This document shows, piece after piece, positions 1-7,798 of a stretch of DNA of 64,000 bases. The stretch covers positions 1-64,000 of the forward strand of contig NZ_FOQI01000022.1 of assembly GCF_900113705.1 (NCBI RefSeq), in the 5' to 3' direction. This DNA is from Collimonas sp. OK307. GTDB taxonomy: Bacteria; Pseudomonadota; Gammaproteobacteria; Burkholderiales; Burkholderiaceae_D. Under the pieces are notes generated by a model. That model worked only from the letters and a program-made list of their open reading frames with translations. It was not told where the DNA came from and made no database searches. Within the stretch, counting starts at the first letter, position 1, and every line of letters begins with the position of its first letter. The translations under genes and the position numbers were made by a program.

Positions 1-155
1 AGCGGTTGACCGGAGCGTTGCTCGACCGGCTCACCCATCACGTCCACATCCTGGAGATGAACGGCGAATCGTATCGATTGGCCACCAGCAAGAAACGGCA
101 GCAGCGCAATGCCAAACCAAACGTCAATGCTGAAAAAGGAGGGGCCAACCCGTAA
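1..155 (+). CDS. istB: IS21-family IstB ATP-binding protein, C-terminal fragment
   Basis: The window opens inside this gene. The frame starting at base 3 reads RLTGALLDRLTHHVHILEMN and ends KGGANP before a TAA at 153-155. This is the usual tail of IstB, the AAA+ helper ATPase that works with the IstA transposase in IS21-family elements; the LLDRLTHH..I.EMNG.SYRL pattern is characteristic. Only about 50 residues are visible, so the Walker motifs and istA lie to the left, outside the window. The gene points towards the IS terminus near 337. Identification rests on pattern recognition of a short tail, but orientation, the basic C-terminus and the terminal repeats just downstream all agree. Confidence 0.8.
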   Translation, partial: RLTGALLDRLTHHVHILEMNGESYRLATSKKRQQRNAKPNVNAEKGGANP

Positions 156-337
156 CAGCAAAAACAACGTCTTGAGGAAACGGGCTACGCTGCGCTACGC
201 CCGTCACCCCAATTCTACCTTGCATAGAAATGTGGATTGAAAAGAGAAAAATCCAGGGCCTGAACGGCTCTATTTATTAACCCGGATTGGTACACTTTTA
301 ACGTGCCATTTGGTACATCTTCACTCCGGCATTGACA
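1..337 (+). mobile_element. Right end of an IS21-family insertion sequence
   Basis: Downstream of istB there are about 180 non-coding bases containing TGGTACA twice (near 285-291 and 311-317). This fits the multiple terminal repeats of IS21-type elements. The likely terminus is ...CCGGCATTGACA ending at 337, because the integrase reading frame on the other side is continuous from 455 down to 339 and turns to nonsense exactly there. IS21-family ends are TG...CA, and the inward-read end TGTCAATGCC fits. The left end and the target duplication are outside the window, so the exact boundary is an inference good to a few bases. Confidence 0.7.
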
Positions 338-338
338 C

Positions 339-455
339 GGCAGTTACCCGCAAACCTAACCCCGGAGCTTTTCCGTCCCACAGGATTGATTGTTGCTTAC
401 CCTCTTCGCACCTAAAGCAATCGACAAGCTTTATCGTGAAATTTTCTTTGCGCAT
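339..455 (-). pseudogene. Tyrosine-recombinase (phage-type integrase) N-terminal fragment, disrupted by IS
   Basis: The minus strand from ATG 455 reads MRKENFTIKLVDC and then ILWDGKAPGLGLRVTA, the standard N-terminal arm of integrases that use tRNA genes (LWD...PGLGLRV.. in the DUF4102-like N-terminal domain). A GGGGGAA ribosome-binding site precedes ATG 455; upstream in-frame ATGs at 464, 491 and 512 are possible alternatives. After 39 residues the frame runs into the IS21 terminus and stops, so the core-binding and catalytic domains are missing here. They may survive beyond the left end of the IS. The gene lies 166 bases from the tRNA-His att fragment, the usual arrangement at an island edge. 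It is almost certainly non-functional. Confidence 0.75.
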
Positions 456-621
456 ATTGCCCATTTCCCCCAGACGCCATGTAGGCACCATGTAGGCAAA
501 TAATAGCAACAAACATGAATATTAGTAAATATTGAATTTTGGGGAAATTGCGGCAAACGCATATTTCATGCGGGTTACAGAGGGTATCAGCATATTAATC
601 AACACTTAGGAATATGCTATT

Positions 622-673
622 TCCAGGATTGTGATTCCTGTTGTCGTGGGTTCGAGCCCCATCAGCCACCCCA
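622..673 (+). other. tRNA-His 3'-half fragment (attachment-site duplicate)
   Basis: The bases include the tRNA-His anticodon arm CAGGATTGTGATTCCTG (anticodon GTG), the T arm GTGGGTTCGAGCCCCAT, the acceptor 3' strand CAGCCAC and CCCA. The 5' half (acceptor strand GTGGCTG and the D arm) is absent: bases before 621 do not pair with CAGCCAC. This is therefore not a tRNA gene but the displaced 3' end left by integration of an element into tRNA-His. The truncated integrase at 339-455 lies just to the left. The intact tRNA-His should lie at the other end of the element, left of this window. Confidence 0.8.
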
Positions 674-751
674 ACTAATTCAATAAAATCAAATAGTTAC
701 ACAATATTTGATTTTCATGTCGTGAAACAGCGATATCCATGATTTACTAAA

Positions 752-778
752 AAGCCCATCCATTCGATGGGCTTTTTT
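752..778 (+). terminator. Rho-independent terminator after the tRNA-His fragment
   Basis: A 9-bp stem AAGCCCATC/GATGGGCTT with a 5-base loop is followed by a run of Ts. It was probably the original terminator of tRNA-His before the element inserted. It can also serve the LysE gene end at 823 on the other strand, since As precede the stem. Confidence 0.75.
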
Positions 779-822
779 GCATTTATGCGCGGCAATCCCG
801 CAACCGTGATTTATCCAAATCA

Positions 823-1464
823 TCAGGCACTGCGTTTAACAAAAAACAGCGCCGTCCCGACTCCCATCAGCAATCCGCCAAAAAACCGGTTCTGCTTCTT
901 TACTGCGCGCGCATCGCGAAAATAACCTTGCATTGTCGACGCGGCAAAGGCGTAGCTATGCATCACCACCAGATCGACTGTACACATGGTCGCGGCAAGC
1001 AGCAGCAACTGCGGCAGCAGAGGACTTTCACCGCTGATGAATTGCGGCAGGACCGCCACCATGAAAATAATCCCCTTGGGATTGGTGGCATTGGTCATGA
1101 ACCCCAACAGCATGCGCTTGCGCATGGTTGGCGGCGTCGCATGCATGGCTGGCTCAGGCTGCTGAAGCGCAGCGGCGTCCACCTTGGCCCGCCATTGGCT
1201 CAAGCCCAGATAAATCAGATAGAGAGCGCCGATCGTCTTGACTACCGTAAACATGGTCTCGGAAGCCAGCAAGATCGAACCCACTCCGGCGCCTGCAACA
1301 AAGAGAATCAGCAACAGACCCAACTGCAAGCCGGCGATGGTGGCGGAAGTTTTCTTTACCCCATACGACAAGCCATGCGACATCGACAATACTGCGCCGG
1401 AGCCGGGAGAAATGGCAATCAGCCAGCAAGCGGCAAAGAAGGTAAACCAGGTGTGGAAATTCAT
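823..1464 (-). CDS. LysE/RhtB family amino-acid exporter
   Basis: A 213-residue inner-membrane protein of the LysE/RhtB superfamily, which exports amino acids such as lysine, homoserine or threonine by secondary transport. The start MNFHTWFTFFAACWLIAISPG at 1464 aligns with the usual family start. The ORF extends upstream to 1572, but through a low-complexity A/T tract, so the internal ATG is preferred even though its ribosome-binding site is weak. The family signature SPGSGAVLSMSHGLSYG follows the first membrane segment, and about six hydrophobic segments follow, ending FFVKRSA. It stands alone between the tRNA-His terminator and a 414-base intergenic region. The substrate cannot be read from sequence. 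A second LysE paralogue lies at 4812-5468. Confidence 0.85.
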   Translation of the reverse strand: MNFHTWFTFFAACWLIAISPGSGAVLSMSHGLSYGVKKTSATIAGLQLGLLLILFVAGAGVGSILLASETMFTVVKTIGALYLIYLGLSQWRAKVDAAALQQPEPAMHATPPTMRKRMLLGFMTNATNPKGIIFMVAVLPQFISGESPLLPQLLLLAATMCTVDLVVMHSYAFAASTMQGYFRDARAVKKQNRFFGGLLMGVGTALFFVKRSA

Positions 1465-1878
1465 GAGCGGGAAAAATAAAAAAAACGATAAAAAAAACGA
1501 TAAAAATTTGCGACGGAAGCTTAACTGCGATTCTTCGTTATCTGCGTTGAGTCGGACGCGACAGGATATCACTACCCGTCAATCCTGGCTGCAGAGAAGA
1601 TTACGGCGCTCACCGGACCCTCAGACGTAACTGCAAATCGAACAAATTCCATTCAATTCCCTCAATCAACCGGATTTTTATCAAAGCATTTATACCCCGA
1701 CAAGAAGCGTCGAACAATGCTGGGAGTGCTGCGGCAAATTAGCCACAAGGTCTTTAATTAACTGCCCCCACGCCGTTCTTATTTTTCAAAAACTTGAGCT
1801 AAGTCAACGCCGCGCACCGACCAATAGACGCACTCTGAACCGTCGTACCTAAAATTATTCTATAACGATGGAGACCCT
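1465..1878. other. Intergenic region between lysE-type gene and porin
   Basis: This divergent intergenic region of 414 bases has no supported gene. The part next to the exporter (about 1467-1508) is a low-complexity A-rich tract with two near-copies of CGATAAAAAAAA. The part next to the porin should hold its promoter: an AT-rich stretch AAAATTATTCTATAAC lies just upstream of the ribosome-binding site ATGGAGACCCT. Confidence 0.6.
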
Positions 1879-3462
1879 ATGACTTTCAATTTGAAGCCGT
1901 CGCGAATGGCGCTGGCCGTCGCATTTTCGATTCCCTCACTGACACTTTGCGGTACAGCCTTGGCCGATCCGGCAACCGACGCCCGCATCGAAGCTTTGGA
2001 ACAACAGGTAAAGACGTTGATGACAAAGTTGGAGCAGGTATCCGAGAAACAAGAAGCCCCTGCCGATGCCACGCCAACCAAAGTGGCATCGGCCATGCCA
2101 CAGGCGTTAACCGATCGTGCCAGGAAATTTTTCGAGGCGATTAAAGATGTTGAATTCTATGGCAACCTTGATGTATCGCTAGACGGCAGCACCAAGGGCT
2201 TGAAGAATTCCTATAACGATGTGGGCGGCGGCCGGGTTGTCTCTCCGGTTGGACAGAACGGCTGGCAAGGTGATCTGTCTACCAACCTTTCCTATGTCGG
2301 CGTACGCGGCAAACATCCGGTCAACGATACCCTGTCACTGGTATATCAACTGGAAACGCAAATCGACGTCACCGCTACTGCCGGCTCGTCCAACTCCACC
2401 AGTGCGCAGGACACGACCGTCAAAGGTGCGCTGACTTCGCGCAACAGCTATCTTGGCCTGGCCGACGCAAGATGGGGCGCGGTTAAGCTAGGGAAGACCG
2501 ACGCTCCCTACAAGACTTCCACCGCCCGCATGAACCCGTTCTCCGGCATGTGGGGCGACTACTCGGTCATCATGGGCAATACGGGCGGCGACAACCGCGT
2601 CGAATTCGGCACCCGTCTTGATCATGCGCTGTGGTACGAATCGCCTAAGTGGCGTGGATGGAGTTTTAATGCACTGATATCGCCGGGCCAAAACCGCGGT
2701 TACGAAAACTCAATCCAGGCCAGCGGCGAATCCAGCTGCACCGGCGGCAATATCCCAGGTAGCGGCGGCGGTGCGATCACTTGCAACGACGGCAGCTACG
2801 GTAGCGCCTACAGCGCCAGCGTTTCCTATGAAAATGGGCCGCTGTATGTGACCGGGGCTTATGAACTGCATTCCAGGGTCAACCGCACCGGCGATGTCGC
2901 CGGGACCCCGCAAGCACTGGCAGATCCGACCGGGCTCGATCAGAACGACGTCGGCAACGAGTACGCTTACAAGATCGGCGCCCAATATTCGTTCCCGACA
3001 AAGACTACTGTCAGCGCCATCTACGAGGTCATGCGCAGGAATATCCCGGCTTACCTGGCCGAGCAAAACGAGCGCTCGCGCAACGGCTACTGGCTGGCAT
3101 TGACGCAAGACCTGACGCCGGACGACAGCTTATCCATTGGCTGGGCGCATGCCAACGCTAGTCCGGGCGATCCGGGCCAGCACAATACCAGCCCGGTCGA
3201 TGGCATCGGCACGATCAGTCCGGACAATGCCGCCAATATGTACACGGTGGCGTATAAGCACAAGATCGACAAGCAAACCACCTGGTATGCGAACTATGCG
3301 GTGACTGCCAATCACGCGTTAGCCCACTACGACCTCGGTGCCGGCGGGCGCGGCGTGACTGCCGATTGCCACGATGGCCAGACGATCGCATCGGGTGCGC
3401 CGAACTGTTATGCGGGGGGGCGTTTGCAAGGTGTATCAGCCGGTGTGAACTATAAGTTCTGA
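1879..3462 (+). CDS. Outer-membrane porin with N-terminal coiled coil
   Basis: A 527-residue general porin of the Gram-negative porin family (16-18 strand beta-barrel, trimeric). A signal peptide covers residues 1-29 (cleavage after GTALA). Next comes a short heptad-repeat helix around residues 33-56 (ARIEALEQQVKTLMTKLEQV), as seen in porins that tether to peptidoglycan or trimerise through a periplasmic coiled coil. The barrel starts at VEFYGNLDVSLD (about residue 92) and ends with the outer-membrane insertion signature VNYKF. Conserved porin segments include LSYVGVRGKH, LTSRNSYLGLADARWGAVKLGKTDAPY and NRVEFGTRLDHALWYESP. A GGAG ribosome-binding site precedes the ATG. At 527 residues it is longer than typical 350-400-residue relatives because of the coiled coil and extracellular loops. 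Substrate preference is unknown. Confidence 0.9.
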   Translation: MTFNLKPSRMALAVAFSIPSLTLCGTALADPATDARIEALEQQVKTLMTKLEQVSEKQEAPADATPTKVASAMPQALTDRARKFFEAIKDVEFYGNLDVSLDGSTKGLKNSYNDVGGGRVVSPVGQNGWQGDLSTNLSYVGVRGKHPVNDTLSLVYQLETQIDVTATAGSSNSTSAQDTTVKGALTSRNSYLGLADARWGAVKLGKTDAPYKTSTARMNPFSGMWGDYSVIMGNTGGDNRVEFGTRLDHALWYESPKWRGWSFNALISPGQNRGYENSIQASGESSCTGGNIPGSGGGAITCNDGSYGSAYSASVSYENGPLYVTGAYELHSRVNRTGDVAGTPQALADPTGLDQNDVGNEYAYKIGAQYSFPTKTTVSAIYEVMRRNIPAYLAEQNERSRNGYWLALTQDLTPDDSLSIGWAHANASPGDPGQHNTSPVDGIGTISPDNAANMYTVAYKHKIDKQTTWYANYAVTANHALAHYDLGAGGRGVTADCHDGQTIASGAPNCYAGGRLQGVSAGVNYKF

Positions 3463-3503
3463 TTACAAGTTGCAAGTTGGCTGGAACGATTTGCTGCAGT
3501 TGC

Positions 3504-3537
3504 AGACGGCTATCTCATCAGAGATAGCCGTCTTTTT
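3504..3537. terminator. Bidirectional terminator between porin and cfa
   Basis: A perfect 13-bp stem (3504-3516 with 3521-3533), a 4-base loop ATCA and a T-rich tail sit in the 84-base gap between two convergent genes. It ends porin transcription. As a convergent-gene hairpin it may also act on cfa. Confidence 0.9.
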
Positions 3538-3546
3538 CTTCAAAAA

Positions 3547-4716
3547 CTATCGCACCGAACGATAAGGCTGGCTGCGTCCGCGCTTGCTTAGCACCAGTTG
3601 CCAGAGTTGTCCCTGGCCTGAACGGAAAAACCCCGCCGAAGAAAGTATGAAATATTTCCACATGCGATAGAAACGTTCGTCGTATTTAGCTGACAGCTGC
3701 GGCCATGCCCGTTCGAAGTTATCCCACCAGGCCATCAGGGTGAGATCGTAGTCGCGGCCGAAATTGTGCCAGTCCTCAATCAAAAAACGCCCTTCCAGCA
3801 CCTCCGTGATTTCGCTGGCGGACGGCAGATGGCCGTTGGGAAAAATGTACTTGTCGAGCCAGACATCCCGCTTCTTTTCAGTCTCGTAATTGCCAATGGT
3901 GTGCAACAGAAACAAACCCTCTGGCGCCAGCAGTTTTCCCGTAACATCGAAGTAAGTGGCGTAATTTTTTGCGCCAACGTGCTCGAACATGCCGACTGAA
4001 ACAATCTTGTCGTATTGCCCGCCAAGCTGTCGATAATCGGTCAGCTCGATTTTTACCGGTAGTCCGGCACAACGTTCTTGTGCGAGTTTTTGCTGCTCTT
4101 TCGAAATCGTGATGCCAACCACTTCAACCTGATAATTTTCAGCGGCATAGCGCGCCAGGCCACCCCACCCGCAGCCGATATCCAGCAGGCGTTCGCCCGG
4201 TTTCAATTCCAGTTTCTGGCAAATCAATTCCAGCTTATGCCTCTGCGCTTCTTCAAGATTGCTAGCGCGCGGCCAATAGCCGCAGGAATACATCATGCTC
4301 GAATCGAGCATGCTTTCGAACAGATCGTTGCCGATGTCGTAGTGCTGCTCGCCGACCTGGAACGCGCGGCTTCTGGTTTGCAGGTTGAAGAAATTCTGCC
4401 GCAGGATTTCCAGGAAAAATTTGATCTTTGCCGGACCGACAACCGTTTGTTCAAGATCGTGGCTGGTGACCCGGAAGAAGAACTCATCCAGGCTGGCGCA
4501 ATCCCAGTCGCCATCCATATACGACTCGCCGAGACCGAGCTCCCATGTCGAAAACATCTTTTGAAAGAAAATCGGATCGTGGATTTGCATATCCCATGGC
4601 CGGTCGCCGTTCAGCCGGATGTCCGCATGTTCAAACAGCTGGCGGATGATTTTTGGCGCGTTTGCATCCGTATCGAATGTTGCCGGGATGGTCTTGCCGA
4701 CTTCCACTTTATCCAT
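3547..4716 (-). CDS. cfa: Cyclopropane-fatty-acyl-phospholipid synthase
   Basis: A 389-residue SAM-dependent methyltransferase that adds a methylene group to cis double bonds of membrane phospholipid acyl chains, usually in stationary phase or under acid stress. The N-terminal third carries the family lipid-binding part (HDPIFFQKMFSTWELGLGESYMDGDW). The SAM motif I is LDIGCGWGGLARYAAE (about residue 178), followed by GITISKEQ, VSVGMFEHVG and YIFPNGHLPS, all standard Cfa signatures. Length matches the family (about 380-400). It is a single gene between two transcription units, convergent with the porin. Confidence 0.95.
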   Translation of the reverse strand: MDKVEVGKTIPATFDTDANAPKIIRQLFEHADIRLNGDRPWDMQIHDPIFFQKMFSTWELGLGESYMDGDWDCASLDEFFFRVTSHDLEQTVVGPAKIKFFLEILRQNFFNLQTRSRAFQVGEQHYDIGNDLFESMLDSSMMYSCGYWPRASNLEEAQRHKLELICQKLELKPGERLLDIGCGWGGLARYAAENYQVEVVGITISKEQQKLAQERCAGLPVKIELTDYRQLGGQYDKIVSVGMFEHVGAKNYATYFDVTGKLLAPEGLFLLHTIGNYETEKKRDVWLDKYIFPNGHLPSASEITEVLEGRFLIEDWHNFGRDYDLTLMAWWDNFERAWPQLSAKYDERFYRMWKYFILSSAGFFRSGQGQLWQLVLSKRGRSQPYRSVR

Positions 4717-4811
4717 GTAATACTTCCTTCTAAGGTAGCGTTATGGGACAGTTTTTTTCGATGCAAACGGCGTAGTGATCAGGTTGGTTATCGGCTAAGA
4801 ACGGTTTGGCC

Positions 4812-5468
4812 TCAGCTTGCAGGACGCCGCAAGAACGCCAGCAGCAGACCAAACCCGATCATCAGCGAACCACTGGCGCGGTTGAACCAGCGGAATCGTC
4901 CGCCGGCATTGGTGAGTGTTCCTAGCCTGGTGCCGATAGCGGCGTAGATGGCGATCGCTATCAGTTCAAACAACAGGAACGTTGCACCAAGCACGACGAA
5001 GCTGGTCGTATAGGCCGAACGATCGACGAATTGGGGAAAGAACGCGGTGAAGACCAGGATCGCCTTGGGGTTTCCCGCCGCTACCAGGAACTCCTGCTTG
5101 GCCAATCGACGCAACTTGTCCGCTGGAAGTTCGAGGCTAGCTTTAGCGTTATCAGCATTGTCGGCAGATCTCGCCAGCTCGATCGGAGCAGAACGGAACA
5201 GTTTTATGCCCAGCCATACCAGGTAAGCGGCGCCGGCAAATTTCAATACCGTGAACAGTGTTTCGGACGCAATCAGCAGCGCGCCCAGGCCAAAGCCTGA
5301 GATGGCAATCATGACCGCAAAAGCCAGCAATCGCCCGAACGCCGCAAGAATGGAGTAACGCATGCCGTCGCGCGCGCCGTTGGACAAGGACAGCACGTTA
5401 TTCGGTCCGAACGCCATATTTATGGCGAAGCAGGCTGGTACGAAGAGCCAGTAGTTTTGGAATGACAT
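4812..5468 (-). CDS. LysE family translocator (second paralogue)
   Basis: A 218-residue inner-membrane exporter of the LysE/RhtB superfamily. It starts MSFQNYWLFVPACFAINMAFGPNN and contains the family motif GPNNVLSLSNGARDGMRYS. About six membrane segments are present, with a polar central loop (residues 75-105). The last segment ends LLAFLRRPAS. It resembles the gene at 823-1464 in fold but differs in its N-terminal motif (GPNN rather than PGSG), so the substrates may differ. The neighbours (cfa, AKR) give no substrate clue. Confidence 0.85.
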   Translation of the reverse strand: MSFQNYWLFVPACFAINMAFGPNNVLSLSNGARDGMRYSILAAFGRLLAFAVMIAISGFGLGALLIASETLFTVLKFAGAAYLVWLGIKLFRSAPIELARSADNADNAKASLELPADKLRRLAKQEFLVAAGNPKAILVFTAFFPQFVDRSAYTTSFVVLGATFLLFELIAIAIYAAIGTRLGTLTNAGGRFRWFNRASGSLMIGFGLLLAFLRRPAS

Positions 5469-5490
5469 GGCAAATTCTCTGTTTAGAATT

Positions 5491-5601
5491 TCAACTGACA
5501 GGCTCTAATAATTCAAGCCTGTTTCCGAACGGGTCTGCGGTAAATATACGCGTGAATCCGGCGATTGGCACATCATTCATTGGCAGGCAGACGGCTGGCG
5601 C
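5491..5601 (-). pseudogene. C-terminal remnant of a glyoxalase/VOC-family gene
   Basis: Immediately after the aldo/keto reductase stop codon, in the same frame, the minus strand encodes CLPMNDVPIAGFTRIFTADP followed by FGNRLELLEPVS and a TGA at 5493-5491. The DPFGNRLE(L/F)LEP motif is the characteristic C-terminus of vicinal-oxygen-chelate (glyoxalase/bleomycin-resistance) proteins and includes the metal-binding glutamate. No start codon or N-terminal domain is present, so this is a 3' remnant, probably from a deletion that fused the end of a VOC gene to the AKR locus. Confidence 0.7.
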
Positions 5602-6450
5602 TCATCTCATATCGAGCGGAGTACTCCGAAGCGGCGGTGCAAACGCCTGGTCAAGCTCCACCAGATCCTCCGCCGTGAGTACGATATCCAGCGATGCGCG
5701 ATTCTCGCGGACGTGCGCCGGGTCGACCGCCTTTGGAATCGCAACGACATGCTCCTGCCGTAGCAGCCATGCCAAAGCTATCTGGGCCGGGCTGGCATCA
5801 TGGCGTCGGGCAATCACCTTCAGGTGCGGGTTGCTCAACAACCGTCGCTGCCCGGCTGCGGAAGATTCAAGCGGCGAATACGCCATCACAGGCACGGCGT
5901 GCTTGCGGCACCACGGCAGCAAGTCCCATTCGGGACCGCGCCGCATCAGGTTGTAAAGCACCTGGTTGGCCGCGATCTGGTCACCACCGGGTAATGCGCT
6001 AGCTTCCAGCATATCGTTTCTGTCGAAATTGCTGACACCGAAATCGCGTATTTTTCCTGCATTCTTGAGCGACTCGAACGCTTCAAGCGTTGCCGCCAGT
6101 GGAAGCGAGCCGCGCCAATGCAGCAGGTAGAGATCAAGATAGTCGGTGCCGAGCCGCCGCAAGCTGCGCTCGCAAGCGGCCTGCATTCCACGTCGATCAG
6201 CGTTGTGCGGATATACCTTGCTGACCAGGAACACGTCGGCACGCCGTCCCTGAATTGCCTTGCCCACAATTTCTTCGGCGCCGCCGTCGGCATACATCTC
6301 TGCCGTGTCAATCAGGCTCATGCCAAGATCCATGCCTAATCGCAGCGCATCAATCTCTCGCTTTTTCTGAGCCGGGTCCTCACCCATGTACCAGGTCCCC
6401 TGCCCCAATACCGGAATTGCGCTACCGGATGGCAAAAGCAATGTTTTCAT
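5602..6450 (-). CDS. Aldo/keto reductase (YeaE-like)
   Basis: A 282-residue NADPH-dependent aldo/keto reductase that reduces small aldehydes and ketones in the cytosol. The catalytic tetrad is visible: D48 and Y53 (IDTAEMY), K78 (LVSKVYP) and H111 (YLLHW). The phosphate-binding loop region IPKAVDPAHVREN lies near residue 245. The sequence MKTLLLPSGSAIPVLGQGTW and the layout resemble E. coli YeaE (methylglyoxal reductase), but the substrate is an inference. Length is normal, so the enzyme looks intact even though its 3' flank holds the VOC remnant. Confidence 0.9.
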   Translation of the reverse strand: MKTLLLPSGSAIPVLGQGTWYMGEDPAQKKREIDALRLGMDLGMSLIDTAEMYADGGAEEIVGKAIQGRRADVFLVSKVYPHNADRRGMQAACERSLRRLGTDYLDLYLLHWRGSLPLAATLEAFESLKNAGKIRDFGVSNFDRNDMLEASALPGGDQIAANQVLYNLMRRGPEWDLLPWCRKHAVPVMAYSPLESSAAGQRRLLSNPHLKVIARRHDASPAQIALAWLLRQEHVVAIPKAVDPAHVRENRASLDIVLTAEDLVELDQAFAPPLRSTPLDMR

Positions 6451-6814
6451 TGTCGATTCAATCTGAAAGAGAAAAAGAAATCATAAACCCGCTTTGCAAG
6501 CACATGGTACGGTGAAACGCACGATCTTGGCGCAGGCGCATTGTTTTTTTCCGACTGCGCGAGCCAAGGCTCGGCTGGTGATGGCTTTGCCGGAGCGGCA
6601 GGCACCAGACCCGCTGGTGGCGTGGGAGGGGACAACGATACCTTCGGGAAGAAGGTATATATGGAGGCGTATATGGCGGAGGATGTGGCGCTAGCGGCTG
6701 GCAGCGGATCGGGCGTTGGCGGCCTGGTTCAGGCCTAAACCGGCTGACGATCCGGCATTTACTAAAGATCCGGCGCTAAGGCATCGGTATGCCGGATATA
6801 ACTTCTTTCTGAAT

Positions 6815-6910
6815 TTACTTCTGTACGTTGCCGATTTTTTTCGACAAATAAAAGCGCAAAGCAAAAGCAGCGACAACGGCGAGTAATGGCAGGGCTTGAA
6901 TGATGTTCAT
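6815..6910 (-). CDS. Possible small membrane peptide (31 aa)
   Basis: ATG at 6910 opens a 31-residue frame, beginning MNIIQALPLLAVVAAFALRF and ending YLSKKIGNVQK, with stop TAA at 6817-6815. A GGAG lies about 10 bases upstream of the start. It has one hydrophobic segment (residues 7-22) followed by a basic tail, the usual build of single-pass small membrane proteins. No family is recognised. The same pattern can arise by chance, so this is a candidate only. Confidence 0.35.
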   Translation of the reverse strand: MNIIQALPLLAVVAAFALRFYLSKKIGNVQK

Positions 6911-7051
6911 GGGCAGGGCTCCGAATTAATAAACTGTGTTGATGCGTTGCAGCATATAAAAACGGGACACTTATTGCCAATTGTTATTTCTGATTCCTTA
7001 TATAAGCTTCATGAATATCACTGCGATTAACGTATCAGCCGCGCAATATAA

Positions 7052-7084
7052 AAAGCCCGCTATCTTTAACGATGCGGGCTTTCC
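7052..7084. terminator. Terminator hairpin upstream of the GNAT gene end
   Basis: Stem AAAGCCCGC with GCGGGCTTT around a 13-base loop, preceded by As and followed by TTTCCC. It lies downstream of the minus-strand acetyltransferase gene (end 7217) and is its likely terminator. Confidence 0.6.
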
Positions 7085-7216
7085 CTGTCTCCTCACCTCT
7101 AGAGAGATGGACTCTTTTTTGCGTGAAGCGATACTGAGCCAAAAAACTTTAACCGTCATCATGCACCGCAACATAGCGTTGTTTTGCACCCACATACAAA
7201 GATACCGCTTGTAAGC

Positions 7217-7792
7217 TTATGTGTTTTTCGCGTAACGATAGCGATATTCGTCGCTATTGGCATTTTTGAAATAATCCGCATTGAGTAACAGTGCCTCACG
7301 CTTGAATCCCAACCGCTCCACCAGGGCAATAGATGCTTGATTACGCGTATCGATGAGCGCATATACCGAGTCGGCGGCAAACGCGGTCATCAAATGATCC
7401 CTGATCCGCATGCACATTTCTGTTGCATAACCGCGGCGCTGGTATGGCCCGAAGACAAAATAGGCCAGCATCGCCTGTCCAACCGCTTCGACGCCGGCCT
7501 GTGCGTAGCCAACATATTCATCGTCGCCAGCAAGTTTTACTGCCCAATTCAGCCAGATTTCAGATCCGTCCGGAGAGGAGCGGCTTTCGAGCCGGCGATA
7601 GCGTTCCGTCAGAGACGCCAATGACGCCGGCGCGTCCTGAGGTATAAACGGATACAGGGCCGGATCGCAAAAATGGGGAAACAGCGCAGCAGCATGCGCA
7701 GCCAGCAGCGGCTCCAGGATCAGGCGCTGGGTAATTAATGTTGTCTCTTCAGGTTTCAAATCGACGTCCATTCCTGCTGTCCCATTATGCAT
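7217..7792 (-). CDS. GNAT family N-acetyltransferase (RimJ/RimL-like)
   Basis: A 191-residue acetyl-CoA-dependent N-acetyltransferase. LITQRLILEPLLAAHAAALF at the N-terminus and the acetyl-CoA pyrophosphate loop YQRRGYATEM (about residues 120-129) are typical of the RimJ/RimL (Acetyltransf_3) branch, as is the late NQASIALVERLGFKREA segment. The ORF starts at 7792, 6 bases after the GMC oxidoreductase stop, so the two are probably co-transcribed. An internal ATG (MDVDLKPEE, codon 8) could be the true start. The substrate is unknown. Confidence 0.85.
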   Translation of the reverse strand: MHNGTAGMDVDLKPEETTLITQRLILEPLLAAHAAALFPHFCDPALYPFIPQDAPASLASLTERYRRLESRSSPDGSEIWLNWAVKLAGDDEYVGYAQAGVEAVGQAMLAYFVFGPYQRRGYATEMCMRIRDHLMTAFAADSVYALIDTRNQASIALVERLGFKREALLLNADYFKNANSDEYRYRYAKNT

Positions 7793-7798
7793 TTCGCA

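Larger units (their letters stand above)
6451..7216. other. Long intergenic region with only a tiny ORF and a terminator
   Basis: These 766 bases hold no recognisable full-length gene. They contain a 31-codon minus-strand ORF (6815-6910), short near-repeats of GATCCGGC at about 6749-6775, and a terminator at 7052-7082. The ORFs at 6494-6738 show no family resemblance and poor coding character. Confidence 0.6.
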
